Positions 16,331 to 25,162 of a DNA stretch of 64,000 nt are shown in pieces. Source of the DNA: JADJLQ01 sp044227925. Lineage in GTDB: Bacteria > Bacteroidota > Bacteroidia > Chitinophagales > Saprospiraceae. The position numbers and the translations under genes were made by a program. The first letter of the stretch is position 1; each line of letters opens with the position of its first letter. The notes below the pieces were generated by a model. It did no database searches, was not told where the DNA came from, and saw only the letters and a program-made list of their open reading frames with translations. Where the stretch lies: assembly GCA_044227925.1 (NCBI GenBank), contig JBGAVW010000002.1, positions 1-64,000 of the forward strand, read 5' to 3'.

Positions 16331-19300
16331 TTAGAAATCGTTACCCAGGGAAATATAAAATCTCGGTTTTAATATTTCCCTGGTTTCAATACCCCAGCCA
16401 TAATCTGCCCGGATCTGATATCCCATCAAAGAAAGTCGGAGGCCTGTACCAAATCCCACTACCAATGGATCACGTGCATAAATCAAATCAATTTTCACCT
16501 TTGGATTAGACACGGTGGTCGTATTTAAGGGACTTTTCTGATCGAACGGAGTGCGACCGAACCATGCAGTACCGGCATCTAAAAATCCAACTACCTGGAG
16601 ATTGCGTAAAAAAGTAGACCGGATTTCTTTACCTGAAAAATATTGAAGAAATGGAATTCTCAATTCTGAATTGAATAATAAATAACTGGCCCCATTTCTT
16701 ATATTCTGTTTAAATCCCCTCAGATGTGCACCCAAAGCATAATAGGCGTAGTTGGCATCCCCGGGTATAGGGGTATCATCATCGTATTGGGGGGCCAGCC
16801 AATTGTCGACACCTCCCAGGAAAAATAATATCTTTTCAGATCCGTAAGAAGTAGCTCCTGCTCCTCTTAGCGCAAGTATAGTGCGCCTGTCCAATCCTAT
16901 GTATTGCCTTGCATCAAAACCCAGTACAGTCATAAATCCTTTCGAGAGATCCAGTTTCCAATCATCTACTACCTGTATTTGCATTTTCTTTACCGCTTCA
17001 GCATAGAATTTTAACCGGGTTCCCAAAAATCGATTGATATCTATAGGAGTGGAATTGTCGTATACATATTCACCTTTGATGCCCAGTCTTTGATTCGTAA
17101 CAGGAGTATGGTCTAAATTGGATGGGGCGGTTGCTAATAATACTGACCTGTCAAATCGCAGCGTCCCCGACAATCTAAAGCTTTGGTAAGTATCAAATGG
17201 GTATTTAAATTGAGCAAGAGCAATCATGGTCCTGTTGCGATACCGCTGAGCAAAAACCGCACTCAATTCTTCGGTGGTATATCTGGTCTGGCGATAAATG
17301 GCAAAGCGTTTGTCAATTCTGCGTTTATTATTATCAAATATCATGAAGTATTCGGTACCATTAAAATTGGTAGGTATGCGAACCCCACCTTCAATTGCAT
17401 AGTCTTCGAATAGGTCTTTGATTTTTGCTTTTAAAAGAAATCCGGCCGGTGGATATTCAAAGCCCATTTTTTGCCCGGCATAGCTGTTTAAGCCTCCAAA
17501 TAATAAGCTATTGTCCATGGTACTTACAGTCTCATGTAACTTAAATTTTAATCTGGAAGCTATCATCCGGATAAATGAAAACTTTTCAGGTGCTTCTATT
17601 TCAACCGGATTAAACCTCGAAATTACAGGATCGTATTGCACTGGGTCTGATACTTTCTCTTCCCGCTTATCAGGATGCATGGATTGTTTTTTATCATCTT
17701 TGCTCTCAAAATCCGGAAACTCAGACTGGAATAATACTACTGGTTTTTCTTCACTGGGTTCGGTTTTTGGTGCGGGAGGCACAGCAAAAGTTTCAGAGGA
17801 TAATATGTCAGGGATTTTATTTGTTTTTATCTGAAGTTTTCGAAAGCTGGTAGGTGACCAGTCTATAGTATCTTTTGTATTTACTCCATCCCGTACCAGG
17901 TCTATTTTTCTACCCCGGTGTATTACCCCTATTCCTTTATCATCCGCTGCATGATAGGTCACAAAGTCATGATCTAAATGACTTGAGCTGGTACTTATTT
18001 GCGTTCCCGTATTGTCTATGGTAATGCTTTTCCTCTGCTTGACTCCATTTTCATCATAAAGAAAAGTAATTTGATTTTTACCCGATATGGAAGGTTGGTC
18101 TATGTCGTAATAATAATTCTCAGTAAGCCGGATGGCTTTCTTTGAAGTAGCTATTTTATCCGGTTCGAAGGGTAAGAAATATAAATTAAATGGGGCTACC
18201 GGGAGTATACTATCTACCGGCAAGGTCTTTAAGCTATCCAATACCCGATTGGATTTAAAAAGAATACCTTTTTGGTCCATTAACGTACCATAACTTGCAT
18301 CCAGATCATCATAAAAATCCTGTGAGATTCGCCTGCTTTCCCTGGTTACAGGAAGATACATATATAAATCAGACAAGGCATCAGTAGAAGCATTGAGCAA
18401 TATGCTTTTATCATCAATGTAATCGACCGCATATATCCGTTGATACTCAGGGCCGAGTTTGTCTTTAAAAGATTTTCCGGTTGAGAGATCAATCTGGTAA
18501 AGCCACCATTGATCCCTTTTTTCCGTCACCAGGGCTATGTCTTTTCCTTTTGGGTTCCAGGAAAACACCGGAATGGAATAATCTGTTTCCTGCACATTAT
18601 TTTTTATACCCCCGGCAAAAATTTTTAACGGCTTATCTTTTCCATTTAATTTCTGAACATAAACCTTGTATTTCCCTTTATTATTTATCGAGTAGGCTAC
18701 ATGATTACCATCAGGAGAAACCCTTACCTGATTGATGGGGATCCGCTTTTTATTCTTTGCAGTTAATTTTTGCTGGCCGGTGTATTCTCTGAGTGTTTTG
18801 CGATCTTCAGCATAATTTTTCCTGAAATAACCAATACAGGCATCCGATATCTGATCAAATGGAATACCCAATATGTATAAAAAGGAAGATTTAATATTTC
18901 TATTGATTCGCGTGAGGTATAGAATATTAGACACATTGGATTTACCATATTCGTAGGTGAGGTAATTCCAGAAAGCATGTCCCACGAGCCGAGGATTGAT
19001 CTTTGCAATAGACTCAAATTTTTTCTTGCCAGGTGTTAATTGCAATAAATCTCTGAACGAATTGTCTTGTCGTACATTCCATTCATCTCCCAGGTATGCA
19101 ATTAATCCTTCTTTAAACCAGTCCGGAATTTTCAACTTTACATTTCGCTGCAGTATACCGGAAAGGCCACCGCCGTAGATCATAGCATTAAGGTATACTT
19201 CTGCGATGCCTTCCCGTATTTGTTTTCTGAGGTGACTATGATCGCCATCAAAGTATACAAAAATTTTATTTCCTGAAACTAATGTTCGTTCATTTTGGCC

Positions 19301-19630
19301 GATTACCAGATCTGTCACTCCTATATTGGATTGCTTTAGGTCGCTGATATCCGTATAGCAAATGATCTCAATTTTATCATTGAGTTTATGCTCCAATATA
19401 TTTTCAATAGTAGTAAAATCGTACTCTGCAAGTGAAATAGTAAGCTGACCTATATTACGGGCTTTACCATACCAATAGGTTACAAAATTCTGAGTTTCAT
19501 ATTGATACCAATCATCAAAATCATCATGATATTGAATGCGATTTTGACCAAATTCTGTCTCCATCCCACTTTGGGATATGGATGGCACAATACTTATTAT
19601 TAAAAGGAAAATGATGATCCTTAAAGACAT
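16331..19630 (-). CDS. Large outer membrane protein: degenerate peptidase-like head, TolB-like propeller, C-terminal barrel
   Basis: A 1099-residue exported protein (signal peptide 1-19). Residues about 40-190 resemble the peptidase-MA-like domain: IREGIAEVYLN near 138-149 sits where the HExxH helix would be but keeps only the Glu, and DWFKEGLIAYLGDEW (170-184) matches the family's downstream helix. Residues about 290-610 contain TolB/WD40-like propeller repeats (for example VRVSPDGNHVAYSINNKGKY and VFSWNPKGKDIALV). The final 400 residues look like an outer membrane beta barrel of the Omp85/surface-antigen kind and end in Phe. Proteins of this plan occur in many Bacteroidota without a known function. 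It is probably surface-anchored through its own barrel. Lgt lies 92 bp upstream. Confidence 0.8.
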   Translation of the reverse strand: MSLRIIIFLLIISIVPSISQSGMETEFGQNRIQYHDDFDDWYQYETQNFVTYWYGKARNIGQLTISLAEYDFTTIENILEHKLNDKIEIICYTDISDLKQSNIGVTDLVIGQNERTLVSGNKIFVYFDGDHSHLRKQIREGIAEVYLNAMIYGGGLSGILQRNVKLKIPDWFKEGLIAYLGDEWNVRQDNSFRDLLQLTPGKKKFESIAKINPRLVGHAFWNYLTYEYGKSNVSNILYLTRINRNIKSSFLYILGIPFDQISDACIGYFRKNYAEDRKTLREYTGQQKLTAKNKKRIPINQVRVSPDGNHVAYSINNKGKYKVYVQKLNGKDKPLKIFAGGIKNNVQETDYSIPVFSWNPKGKDIALVTEKRDQWWLYQIDLSTGKSFKDKLGPEYQRIYAVDYIDDKSILLNASTDALSDLYMYLPVTRESRRISQDFYDDLDASYGTLMDQKGILFKSNRVLDSLKTLPVDSILPVAPFNLYFLPFEPDKIATSKKAIRLTENYYYDIDQPSISGKNQITFLYDENGVKQRKSITIDNTGTQISTSSSHLDHDFVTYHAADDKGIGVIHRGRKIDLVRDGVNTKDTIDWSPTSFRKLQIKTNKIPDILSSETFAVPPAPKTEPSEEKPVVLFQSEFPDFESKDDKKQSMHPDKREEKVSDPVQYDPVISRFNPVEIEAPEKFSFIRMIASRLKFKLHETVSTMDNSLLFGGLNSYAGQKMGFEYPPAGFLLKAKIKDLFEDYAIEGGVRIPTNFNGTEYFMIFDNNKRRIDKRFAIYRQTRYTTEELSAVFAQRYRNRTMIALAQFKYPFDTYQSFRLSGTLRFDRSVLLATAPSNLDHTPVTNQRLGIKGEYVYDNSTPIDINRFLGTRLKFYAEAVKKMQIQVVDDWKLDLSKGFMTVLGFDARQYIGLDRRTILALRGAGATSYGSEKILFFLGGVDNWLAPQYDDDTPIPGDANYAYYALGAHLRGFKQNIRNGASYLLFNSELRIPFLQYFSGKEIRSTFLRNLQVVGFLDAGTAWFGRTPFDQKSPLNTTTVSNPKVKIDLIYARDPLVVGFGTGLRLSLMGYQIRADYGWGIETREILKPRFYISLGNDF

Positions 19631-19722
19631 GGTGATAAAGATAACGGGATTTCAAATAATAATGATGCCTTCGCTATTCAATATATTGGCTCCGTCTCAA
19701 AATAAAGGGGGTAGACCGTAGT

Positions 19723-20898
19723 CTAAGCATTGATCATTTGCTTATTCTTATTCCATAAAATAAGACAACCCGCCACACCGGTTACAAATACCAATACCGC
19801 TATCAATTCTGCCTGGGTAAAGGACATGCCCAAGGTGGTAATCTTTTCATTCACCCTGATCTTTTCTATAAAATACCGTTCGGTACCATTGAGTATACAA
19901 TAAATAAAAAACAACATACCGGGGATAGTGACCCGCTTTCGCAAAAACCAAAGAATACCCAGGATTCCAAATCCAAAAATAGATTCCCACAGAGGAGTTG
20001 GATAAACCGGCTCGGATAATTTCATGCAATGCTTAAAACTACATCCATCAATGGCAATACCTTCATTTAATACATTATGTGGATAATCATAGGCCCACCA
20101 GCTGTCCGGTAAGAAAAACCAACTGGGTTTGGGCAGATTATTGACTATACCCCAATCTCCATCACCTGAAAACTGACATCCCAGTCTGCCTACAGCATAG
20201 CCTACGATCAAAGCAGGTGCAACCGCATCCATTACATGAATAGGTTTTATCCCTTTTTTCCTGACATAATAATACACTGTAATGAATGCCACTATCAAAC
20301 CACCGTATATCGCCAGGCCACTACCGGAAAAAAATGCTTTTACCGGATCTTTTACAAAAGCAGCCCACGATTGATTACCTTCAAACAATGCAAATATTTT
20401 AGCTCCCAATATGCCAGAAATTGCAGCCACCACAGTTATATCCGGCACCTGCTGATGCGGGTATAACAATACTTCTTTTGGCCCTTCCGTGCTTTTCTGA
20501 GCTTTCAGGTAATCCCAATATTTTAAAGCTCCAAAAATTAATGCCCCTGCGATTCCCCCAAGTATATTCCCCTTAGTAGAAAGCAAAACCGCTACAGCAT
20601 CCCCTTTCATTTCATCAAGGTGCTGATACGCGTACAAAAATTTAAATCCGATTACAAAGCCAAATATGGCATTGATCAATACATCTTGAATGCCTGCATT
20701 TGCTTTAGGGTCTACAGTTATTTTTCTGGGACTGAGGATACCCTGTTGCTCTTTTCTTTTAAACTCCAAATAAAGCAACCAGGCACTAGCCAAAAAGGAT
20801 AAGGTGAGAAAAAGGCCAAATGTCTTTACAATCGACGCAGCTCCGTCGGGAGCAGTGCCAAATAATCCGTGTAATATATATGAAAGGTCTGGAAACAT
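19723..20898 (-). CDS. lgt: Prolipoprotein diacylglyceryl transferase
   Basis: A 391-residue polytopic membrane protein. The Lgt signature is GYAVGRLGCQFSGDGDWG (about 235-252; usually GRxGNFxNGE), preceded by AVAPALIVG. Further motifs are FIYCILNGTERYFIEKIRVNE, matching the conserved Arg-Phe-x-x-E/Glu-x-x-R near the C-terminus, and PTPLWESIFGFGILGILW. It transfers diacylglycerol from phosphatidylglycerol to the lipobox Cys of prelipoproteins, such as the SusD-like, BNR-type and cytochrome-type lipoproteins in this window. It is longer than E. coli Lgt (291), as in other Bacteroidota, because of insertions in the first half. Confidence 0.93.
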   Translation of the reverse strand: MFPDLSYILHGLFGTAPDGAASIVKTFGLFLTLSFLASAWLLYLEFKRKEQQGILSPRKITVDPKANAGIQDVLINAIFGFVIGFKFLYAYQHLDEMKGDAVAVLLSTKGNILGGIAGALIFGALKYWDYLKAQKSTEGPKEVLLYPHQQVPDITVVAAISGILGAKIFALFEGNQSWAAFVKDPVKAFFSGSGLAIYGGLIVAFITVYYYVRKKGIKPIHVMDAVAPALIVGYAVGRLGCQFSGDGDWGIVNNLPKPSWFFLPDSWWAYDYPHNVLNEGIAIDGCSFKHCMKLSEPVYPTPLWESIFGFGILGILWFLRKRVTIPGMLFFIYCILNGTERYFIEKIRVNEKITTLGMSFTQAELIAVLVFVTGVAGCLILWNKNKQMINA

Positions 20899-21068
20899 TC
20901 GTTTGAAATATATTGAAAGGGTAAAAATAATTCAATTTGGGCTATTCAGGAGCATTTCCACCCATGGCACGATTAATGTTTCGACATGGGCGTTGATACT
21001 TCATTGATGAAATAACCTCAAATGGGCTGTGCTCTTACCCACTTTAATTTTTTATACATTTACAGGAT

Positions 21069-21653
21069 ATGCGTAATGTGTGGTTAGTATGGGCGGTAAT
21101 TTTATTGTGTAACTATGCTTACAGCCAGGATCTGAATTTCAAAGCCAATCTTTTCCAGTCGGCTTACAGTGATGAGCAATGGCCCGGTCTAAGTCCGCGG
21201 CACCAGGGTTATTCATTTGGGGTAGATGTGGTAATACCCGATGGCAATTCACTTATCATTCCCGGATTGTATTTTCAAAAAACCAGTATACTGCCCCAGA
21301 AATTTGATATCAGTAAACCATTTGCAGAATACACTGATATCAAAGCATTGAAACTACCCTTTCAACTGGGTGGTCATGTGATTAAATCAGATTTGATTGA
21401 TCTGAATCTGCATGGAGGCCTGGCTGCAACCTACTTATTGGGAGTAGATGAAAATTCACAGCTCATCGAGGAGGATTTTAATGACCTGCGTGGGGCATTT
21501 GTAGTGGGCGCTACGCTGCGTGTATTTTTCCTGACAGTCCAGCTGAGTTATGATCACGGCTTTAGTAGAATTTATGCTGTAAAAGGGCCATCGGGTGTAC
21601 AAGATAAAAGTAAGGAGAGAATGATTTCGTTTGGACTGGGTTTGTATTTTTAG
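21069..21653 (+). CDS. Small outer membrane beta-barrel protein
   Basis: A 194-residue protein with signal peptide 1-19 (ending NYAYSQ) followed by alternating polar and hydrophobic strands, for example YSFGVDVVIPDGNSLIIPGL and VVGATLRVFFLTVQLSYDHG, ending RMISFGLGLYF with a terminal Phe. This is the pattern of PorT-like/outer membrane protein beta-barrel domains (about eight strands). Function unknown. The DUF4038 gene starts 11 bp after its stop, so the two are probably one transcript. A TACATTTA box at 21055-21062 lies just before the ATG. Confidence 0.8.
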   Translation: MRNVWLVWAVILLCNYAYSQDLNFKANLFQSAYSDEQWPGLSPRHQGYSFGVDVVIPDGNSLIIPGLYFQKTSILPQKFDISKPFAEYTDIKALKLPFQLGGHVIKSDLIDLNLHGGLAATYLLGVDENSQLIEEDFNDLRGAFVVGATLRVFFLTVQLSYDHGFSRIYAVKGPSGVQDKSKERMISFGLGLYF

Positions 21654-21663
21654 CAGTCAAAAG

Positions 21664-23067
21664 ATGGTGCAATTTTTCAATTTACATTCGGCTTTTAATT
21701 CAGTCAACTTGAAATTTTTAGTTTATTTATTTTCACTTACTTTCTTTATTGATGGATCAGCACAATCCAATCCCCAATTTCCGTTAAAACTCAGCCCATC
21801 GGCCCGGCACCTGGTAGATCAAAAAAACATACCCTTTCTCATAAAAGAATTTTCTGCATGGGGTATGATACAGGCACTATCAGAAACCGATGAAATGGCC
21901 ATGATGGATAGCCTCAAAAAAAAGGGTTTCAATACCTTACTGGTTAGCATTATCAGCAATGCTATTGACCAGATGGGAGGTAATCCACCTTATTGGCAGG
22001 GCATTTCCCCTTTTAATGTAAAATGGGATTTTAGCACTCCAAATGAAAAATATTTTCAACATGCTGATCGGTTTTTGGCAATGGCTTTGCAAAAAGGATT
22101 TTTTGTAATGCTGGTGCCCTGCTATTTAGGATATTTTGATGCACCGGGGCAAGGATGGTGGGATGAAGTACGAAGTGCCAATAATAGCCCCGAAAAGATG
22201 CTGAAATTTGGAGAATTCCTGGGAAACAGATATAAAAACAATCCTAATATCATGTGGATTATCGGTGGCGATAATGATGCAAAAGGTATTGATTCAACTT
22301 ATATGATTAACCTGGTAAAGGGAATTAAATCATACGACCAAAACCATTTTTGGTCGGGTCATTTTTCAACTGGTTGGAGTAGCGATAATGAATTGTACAA
22401 AAGATATATTGACATCGATGGCTTGTATGTGTGGAAGGAAATAAGCCTCGGAAAAGGCAATCCTCAATACATGTATGAATTAAATCAATATCAAAAAGGT
22501 AAAATGATCATACAGCTCGATCAAAGCTATGAACATGATGTACCCCATTATGCTGACAATGAAAATCCACTGTGGATAAGGCGAAAAATGTGGGATGGAC
22601 TGCTGAGCGGATGTGCAGGCACTTCTTTCAGTTCGGGTACACTTGATAATCAGGCGTATTGGATGAAAAAATGGAAACCCCTGATGAATACTCACGGCAT
22701 GCAATATGTAAGTCACTGTTTTTCCTTTTTTGGATCTATTCCCTGGTATAATTTAATTCCGGATACTACTACTGATGTAGTCACCGAAGGAAGGGGAGTC
22801 AAAGGAAGCACGGAATATTTATGTGCTGCTAAATCACCTGAAGGCGATTGGTATGTGATGTATATACCTACCGGACGAACGATTTATGTAAATGTCAAGG
22901 AAATGAGTGGTAATACCATGCGCATGCATTGGTACAATCCACGCACTGGTTACTTTATCCAGATCGGCCATGTTGGCGGAAACGATGCCCAATTCGGTCT
23001 GGTTACTCCAGACGACAATGATTGGGTAATTGTATTTGATAATTGCCCTTCGTGGAAAAGGAAATAA
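21664..23067 (+). CDS. DUF4038-type glycoside hydrolase-like secreted protein
   Basis: From the ATG at 21664 this is 467 residues, with a signal peptide ending near GSAQS; the longer reading from 21631 overlaps the previous gene. The catalytic region (about 45-330) is a TIM barrel of the DUF4038 kind: a start strand with P-F-L-I-K-E-F-S-A-W, DSLKKKGFNTLLVSI, then NPNIMWIIGGDNDAKG with the acidic strand end, and later Asp-rich loops. The C-terminal 90 residues (WYVMYIPTGRTIYVNVKEM to DWVIVFDN) match the beta-sandwich called putative collagen-binding domain that follows DUF4038. Relatives include apiosidases and other plant-polysaccharide hydrolases; the substrate here is unknown. Confidence 0.85.
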   Translation: MVQFFNLHSAFNSVNLKFLVYLFSLTFFIDGSAQSNPQFPLKLSPSARHLVDQKNIPFLIKEFSAWGMIQALSETDEMAMMDSLKKKGFNTLLVSIISNAIDQMGGNPPYWQGISPFNVKWDFSTPNEKYFQHADRFLAMALQKGFFVMLVPCYLGYFDAPGQGWWDEVRSANNSPEKMLKFGEFLGNRYKNNPNIMWIIGGDNDAKGIDSTYMINLVKGIKSYDQNHFWSGHFSTGWSSDNELYKRYIDIDGLYVWKEISLGKGNPQYMYELNQYQKGKMIIQLDQSYEHDVPHYADNENPLWIRRKMWDGLLSGCAGTSFSSGTLDNQAYWMKKWKPLMNTHGMQYVSHCFSFFGSIPWYNLIPDTTTDVVTEGRGVKGSTEYLCAAKSPEGDWYVMYIPTGRTIYVNVKEMSGNTMRMHWYNPRTGYFIQIGHVGGNDAQFGLVTPDDNDWVIVFDNCPSWKRK

Positions 23068-23276
23068 AAGGATCATAACCGGTTTGAAAATTCAATACAT
23101 CTTTCATTTATTGAAAACAGGATTTACAAGGTTATTTTATGGTCCTTAAAAGGTTGGATAATAAAAAATGAGTGTAATTGGAATTTTGGGCTTGACAAAT
23201 GGCTAATTGCCTGAGACTTGAAAGCTTCGCCTGAGTTTAAAGCTAAAAAAATCCTCTCATTTAGCCCATATATACC

Positions 23277-23284
23277 TATATTTG
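23277..23284 (+). promoter_or_regulatory. -7 promoter box of the tRNA-Leu gene
   Basis: TATATTTG matches TAnnTTTG exactly and ends 18 bases before the mature tRNA 5' end. The -33 element is not clear. It may also drive trigger factor, which starts 38 bp after the tRNA. Confidence 0.6.
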
Positions 23285-23302
23285 CACTCCCAAAATAGAG
23301 AT

Positions 23303-23384
23303 GCGGGTATGGCGAAATTGGTAGACGCGCCAGACTTAGGATCTGGTGCCGTGAGGCATGGGGGTTCGAGTCCCTCTATCCGCA
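23303..23384 (+). tRNA. tRNA-Leu (anticodon TAG)
   Basis: The acceptor arms GCGGGTA (23303-23309) and TATCCGC (23377-23383) pair over 7 bp with one G-T, followed by discriminator A. The D arm has GGTAGACGCG, the anticodon stem-loop CCAGA-CTTAGGA-TCTGG puts TAG at 23337-23339, a class II variable arm follows (TGCCGTGAGGCA region), and the T loop reads GGGGTTCGAGTCCC. CCA is not encoded; a T-run follows. The long variable arm and TAG anticodon make it leucine, reading CUA codons. Confidence 0.97.
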
Positions 23385-23422
23385 CTTTTTTTTAACATAT
23401 TTACTACTACTTATATTATTCC

Positions 23423-24868
23423 ATGGCAGTTACTTTTACTCCGACAGAGCCCCTTCAAGGCACACTTACTATTCATATCACAGAAGCTGAATATCAGCCC
23501 ATCCTTAATAAGGAAATTACTAATTATAAAAGTAAAGCCCAGCTTAAAGGCTTTAGAAAGGGAAAGACTTCTGCAGATCTTATAAAAAAACTGTACGGCG
23601 GAGCTATTTTACAGGAAGTGATAGAAAAAACGCTGCAAAACCAGCTTATGGAACATATCCGAGAAAATAAATTGCAGCTATTAGGTCAGCCGATTGGAAA
23701 CGAAAATCAACCCCAGATTTCGTACGATATATTTAACCCCAGTGAATTTAAATTTATATTCGATATTGGATATGCTCATGAATTTGAAATCAAAGGACTG
23801 GATAAGACTTTTTCACTCAATAAAGTTAAAGTTGGTGATGATAAAGTAGATGAGCAATTTGAAAACCTCCGTCGAAGAATGGGCGAACTCAAAGAGGTGG
23901 AAGGCCCTGTTACAGAAGATCATTTATTGGCCATAAAAGCGATTGAATTAGAAAATGGTCAGCCAAAAGAGAATGGAATAGAAACAGAGTTTTCTCTTTG
24001 GCTATCGCAAATAGACGATGCCGGTAAAGACCTTTTTATTGGCAAAAAGAAAGGCGACACCCTAGATGCCGACTTACACTTATTGCATCCTGACAAAGAT
24101 GAAGCGTTTATAAAAAGTAAATATTTTACCAAATTGGATGAGAACACGGCAGTACCGGCTTTGGTGAAAATGACTATAGACGAGATTAAAATAATGGAGC
24201 CGGCAGCAGTAAATGATGATTTTTTTCAAAAAGGATTTGGACCTGAAGTAAATTCTATTGAGGCCGCAAAAGAAAAAATCAAAGAAGAACTGGAAAGGCA
24301 ATACCTGCACCAGGCAGAAGCATTACTATTTAGAGATATACAAGGACATTTATTGGATGTAAATAAGATGGATATGCCTGAATCTTTCCTCAAAAGATGG
24401 CTTAAAACCCAGGACCCACGACTTACAGACCAGGCTATTGACGATGATTTTCCAGATTTTACACAGAATCTCTTGTGGACCATGATGAGAGATAAATTCC
24501 TGGAGAAATACAATATTCAGATTACTAGCCAGGATATTCGTAATCGAATGAGGCAACAGTTTTTAAACTATCTTGGTGGCATGGCCTTAGGGGATACTTC
24601 ATTCCTCGATAGTATCATAGATAAATCCATGAAAAATCGTGAGCAAGTTGAAAAACTCCATGATGAAATATTGACCGATCGGTTATTTGATAGTCTTAAG
24701 GCTGAAGTGAAATTGGAAGAAACCCCAATTTCTGAAGAAGAATTCAAAGCTTTGATGGAAGCCGCTCGCAAAGACAGTGCTGAAAGACGGAAAAAAACTC
24801 ACCATCATGACCATGACCATGACCACAACCACGATCATCATGATCATGATCATGACCACCACCATTAA
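23423..24868 (+). CDS. tig: Trigger factor with His-rich tail
   Basis: A 481-residue protein. The ribosome-docking signature LKGFRKGKTS is at residues 41-50 in the N-terminal domain. The FKBP-like PPIase region (about 150-240) is poorly conserved, and the C-terminal helical arms (250-440) form the chaperone cradle. The last 22 residues contain 14 His and 7 Asp in an alternating pattern, a likely metal-binding appendix. Trigger factor binds nascent chains at the ribosomal exit tunnel. The usual tig-clpP-clpX order is kept but with fhs and a barrel-protein gene inserted between tig and clpP. The start at 23423 gives MAVTFTPTEP, fitting the family's first strand. Confidence 0.93.
   Translation: MAVTFTPTEPLQGTLTIHITEAEYQPILNKEITNYKSKAQLKGFRKGKTSADLIKKLYGGAILQEVIEKTLQNQLMEHIRENKLQLLGQPIGNENQPQISYDIFNPSEFKFIFDIGYAHEFEIKGLDKTFSLNKVKVGDDKVDEQFENLRRRMGELKEVEGPVTEDHLLAIKAIELENGQPKENGIETEFSLWLSQIDDAGKDLFIGKKKGDTLDADLHLLHPDKDEAFIKSKYFTKLDENTAVPALVKMTIDEIKIMEPAAVNDDFFQKGFGPEVNSIEAAKEKIKEELERQYLHQAEALLFRDIQGHLLDVNKMDMPESFLKRWLKTQDPRLTDQAIDDDFPDFTQNLLWTMMRDKFLEKYNIQITSQDIRNRMRQQFLNYLGGMALGDTSFLDSIIDKSMKNREQVEKLHDEILTDRLFDSLKAEVKLEETPISEEEFKALMEAARKDSAERRKKTHHHDHDHDHNHDHHDHDHDHHH
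24793..24865 (+). repeat. His/Asp codon repeat at the end of trigger factor
   Basis: CAT/CAC and GAT/GAC codons alternate, making short imperfect tandem repeats of GACCAT and GATCAT. It is in frame with the stop and encodes the His/Asp-rich tail. Such tracts can change length by slippage. Confidence 0.7.
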
Positions 24869-25146
24869 TTACATTTCTGTCAGCTGTAACATAATCTGTA
24901 ACCTATTTTCGGCTATTTTGGAATGTTTTGTTATATAGCAAGATACTAAAATAGATTTTTAATATATTAAATTCTTAAATATATAACTAAGGGATAGCTG
25001 ACTTATCGGCTGGAGGGAAATTATCATTGATTTTTGCATAAATCGTCTTTCTAAATCAGTGTTCATCAAAAGGATTTGAGATTTCTACCTGATTTTCCTT
25101 TTTCTTACACCTGATTTTTGTCATTCAGGTAAAAAGAATAGTAAGA

Positions 25147-25154
25147 TAAGTTTG
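25147..25154 (+). promoter_or_regulatory. -7 promoter box of fhs
   Basis: TAAGTTTG matches TAnnTTTG exactly and ends only 8 bases before the fhs ATG, so the transcript may have almost no leader. A TTTG at 25117-25120 is too far (26 bases) to be an ideal -33. Confidence 0.5.
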
Positions 25155-25162
25155 ATCCCATT

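Noticed and set aside
21631..21663. Earlier start for the DUF4038 protein overlapping the previous gene
   Set aside because: The added residues do not belong to the signal peptide; the ATG at 21664 lies just after the previous stop.
23358..23585. Open frame crossing the tRNA 3' end into trigger factor
   Set aside because: It overlaps a certain tRNA and an out-of-frame part of trigger factor, with no family likeness.
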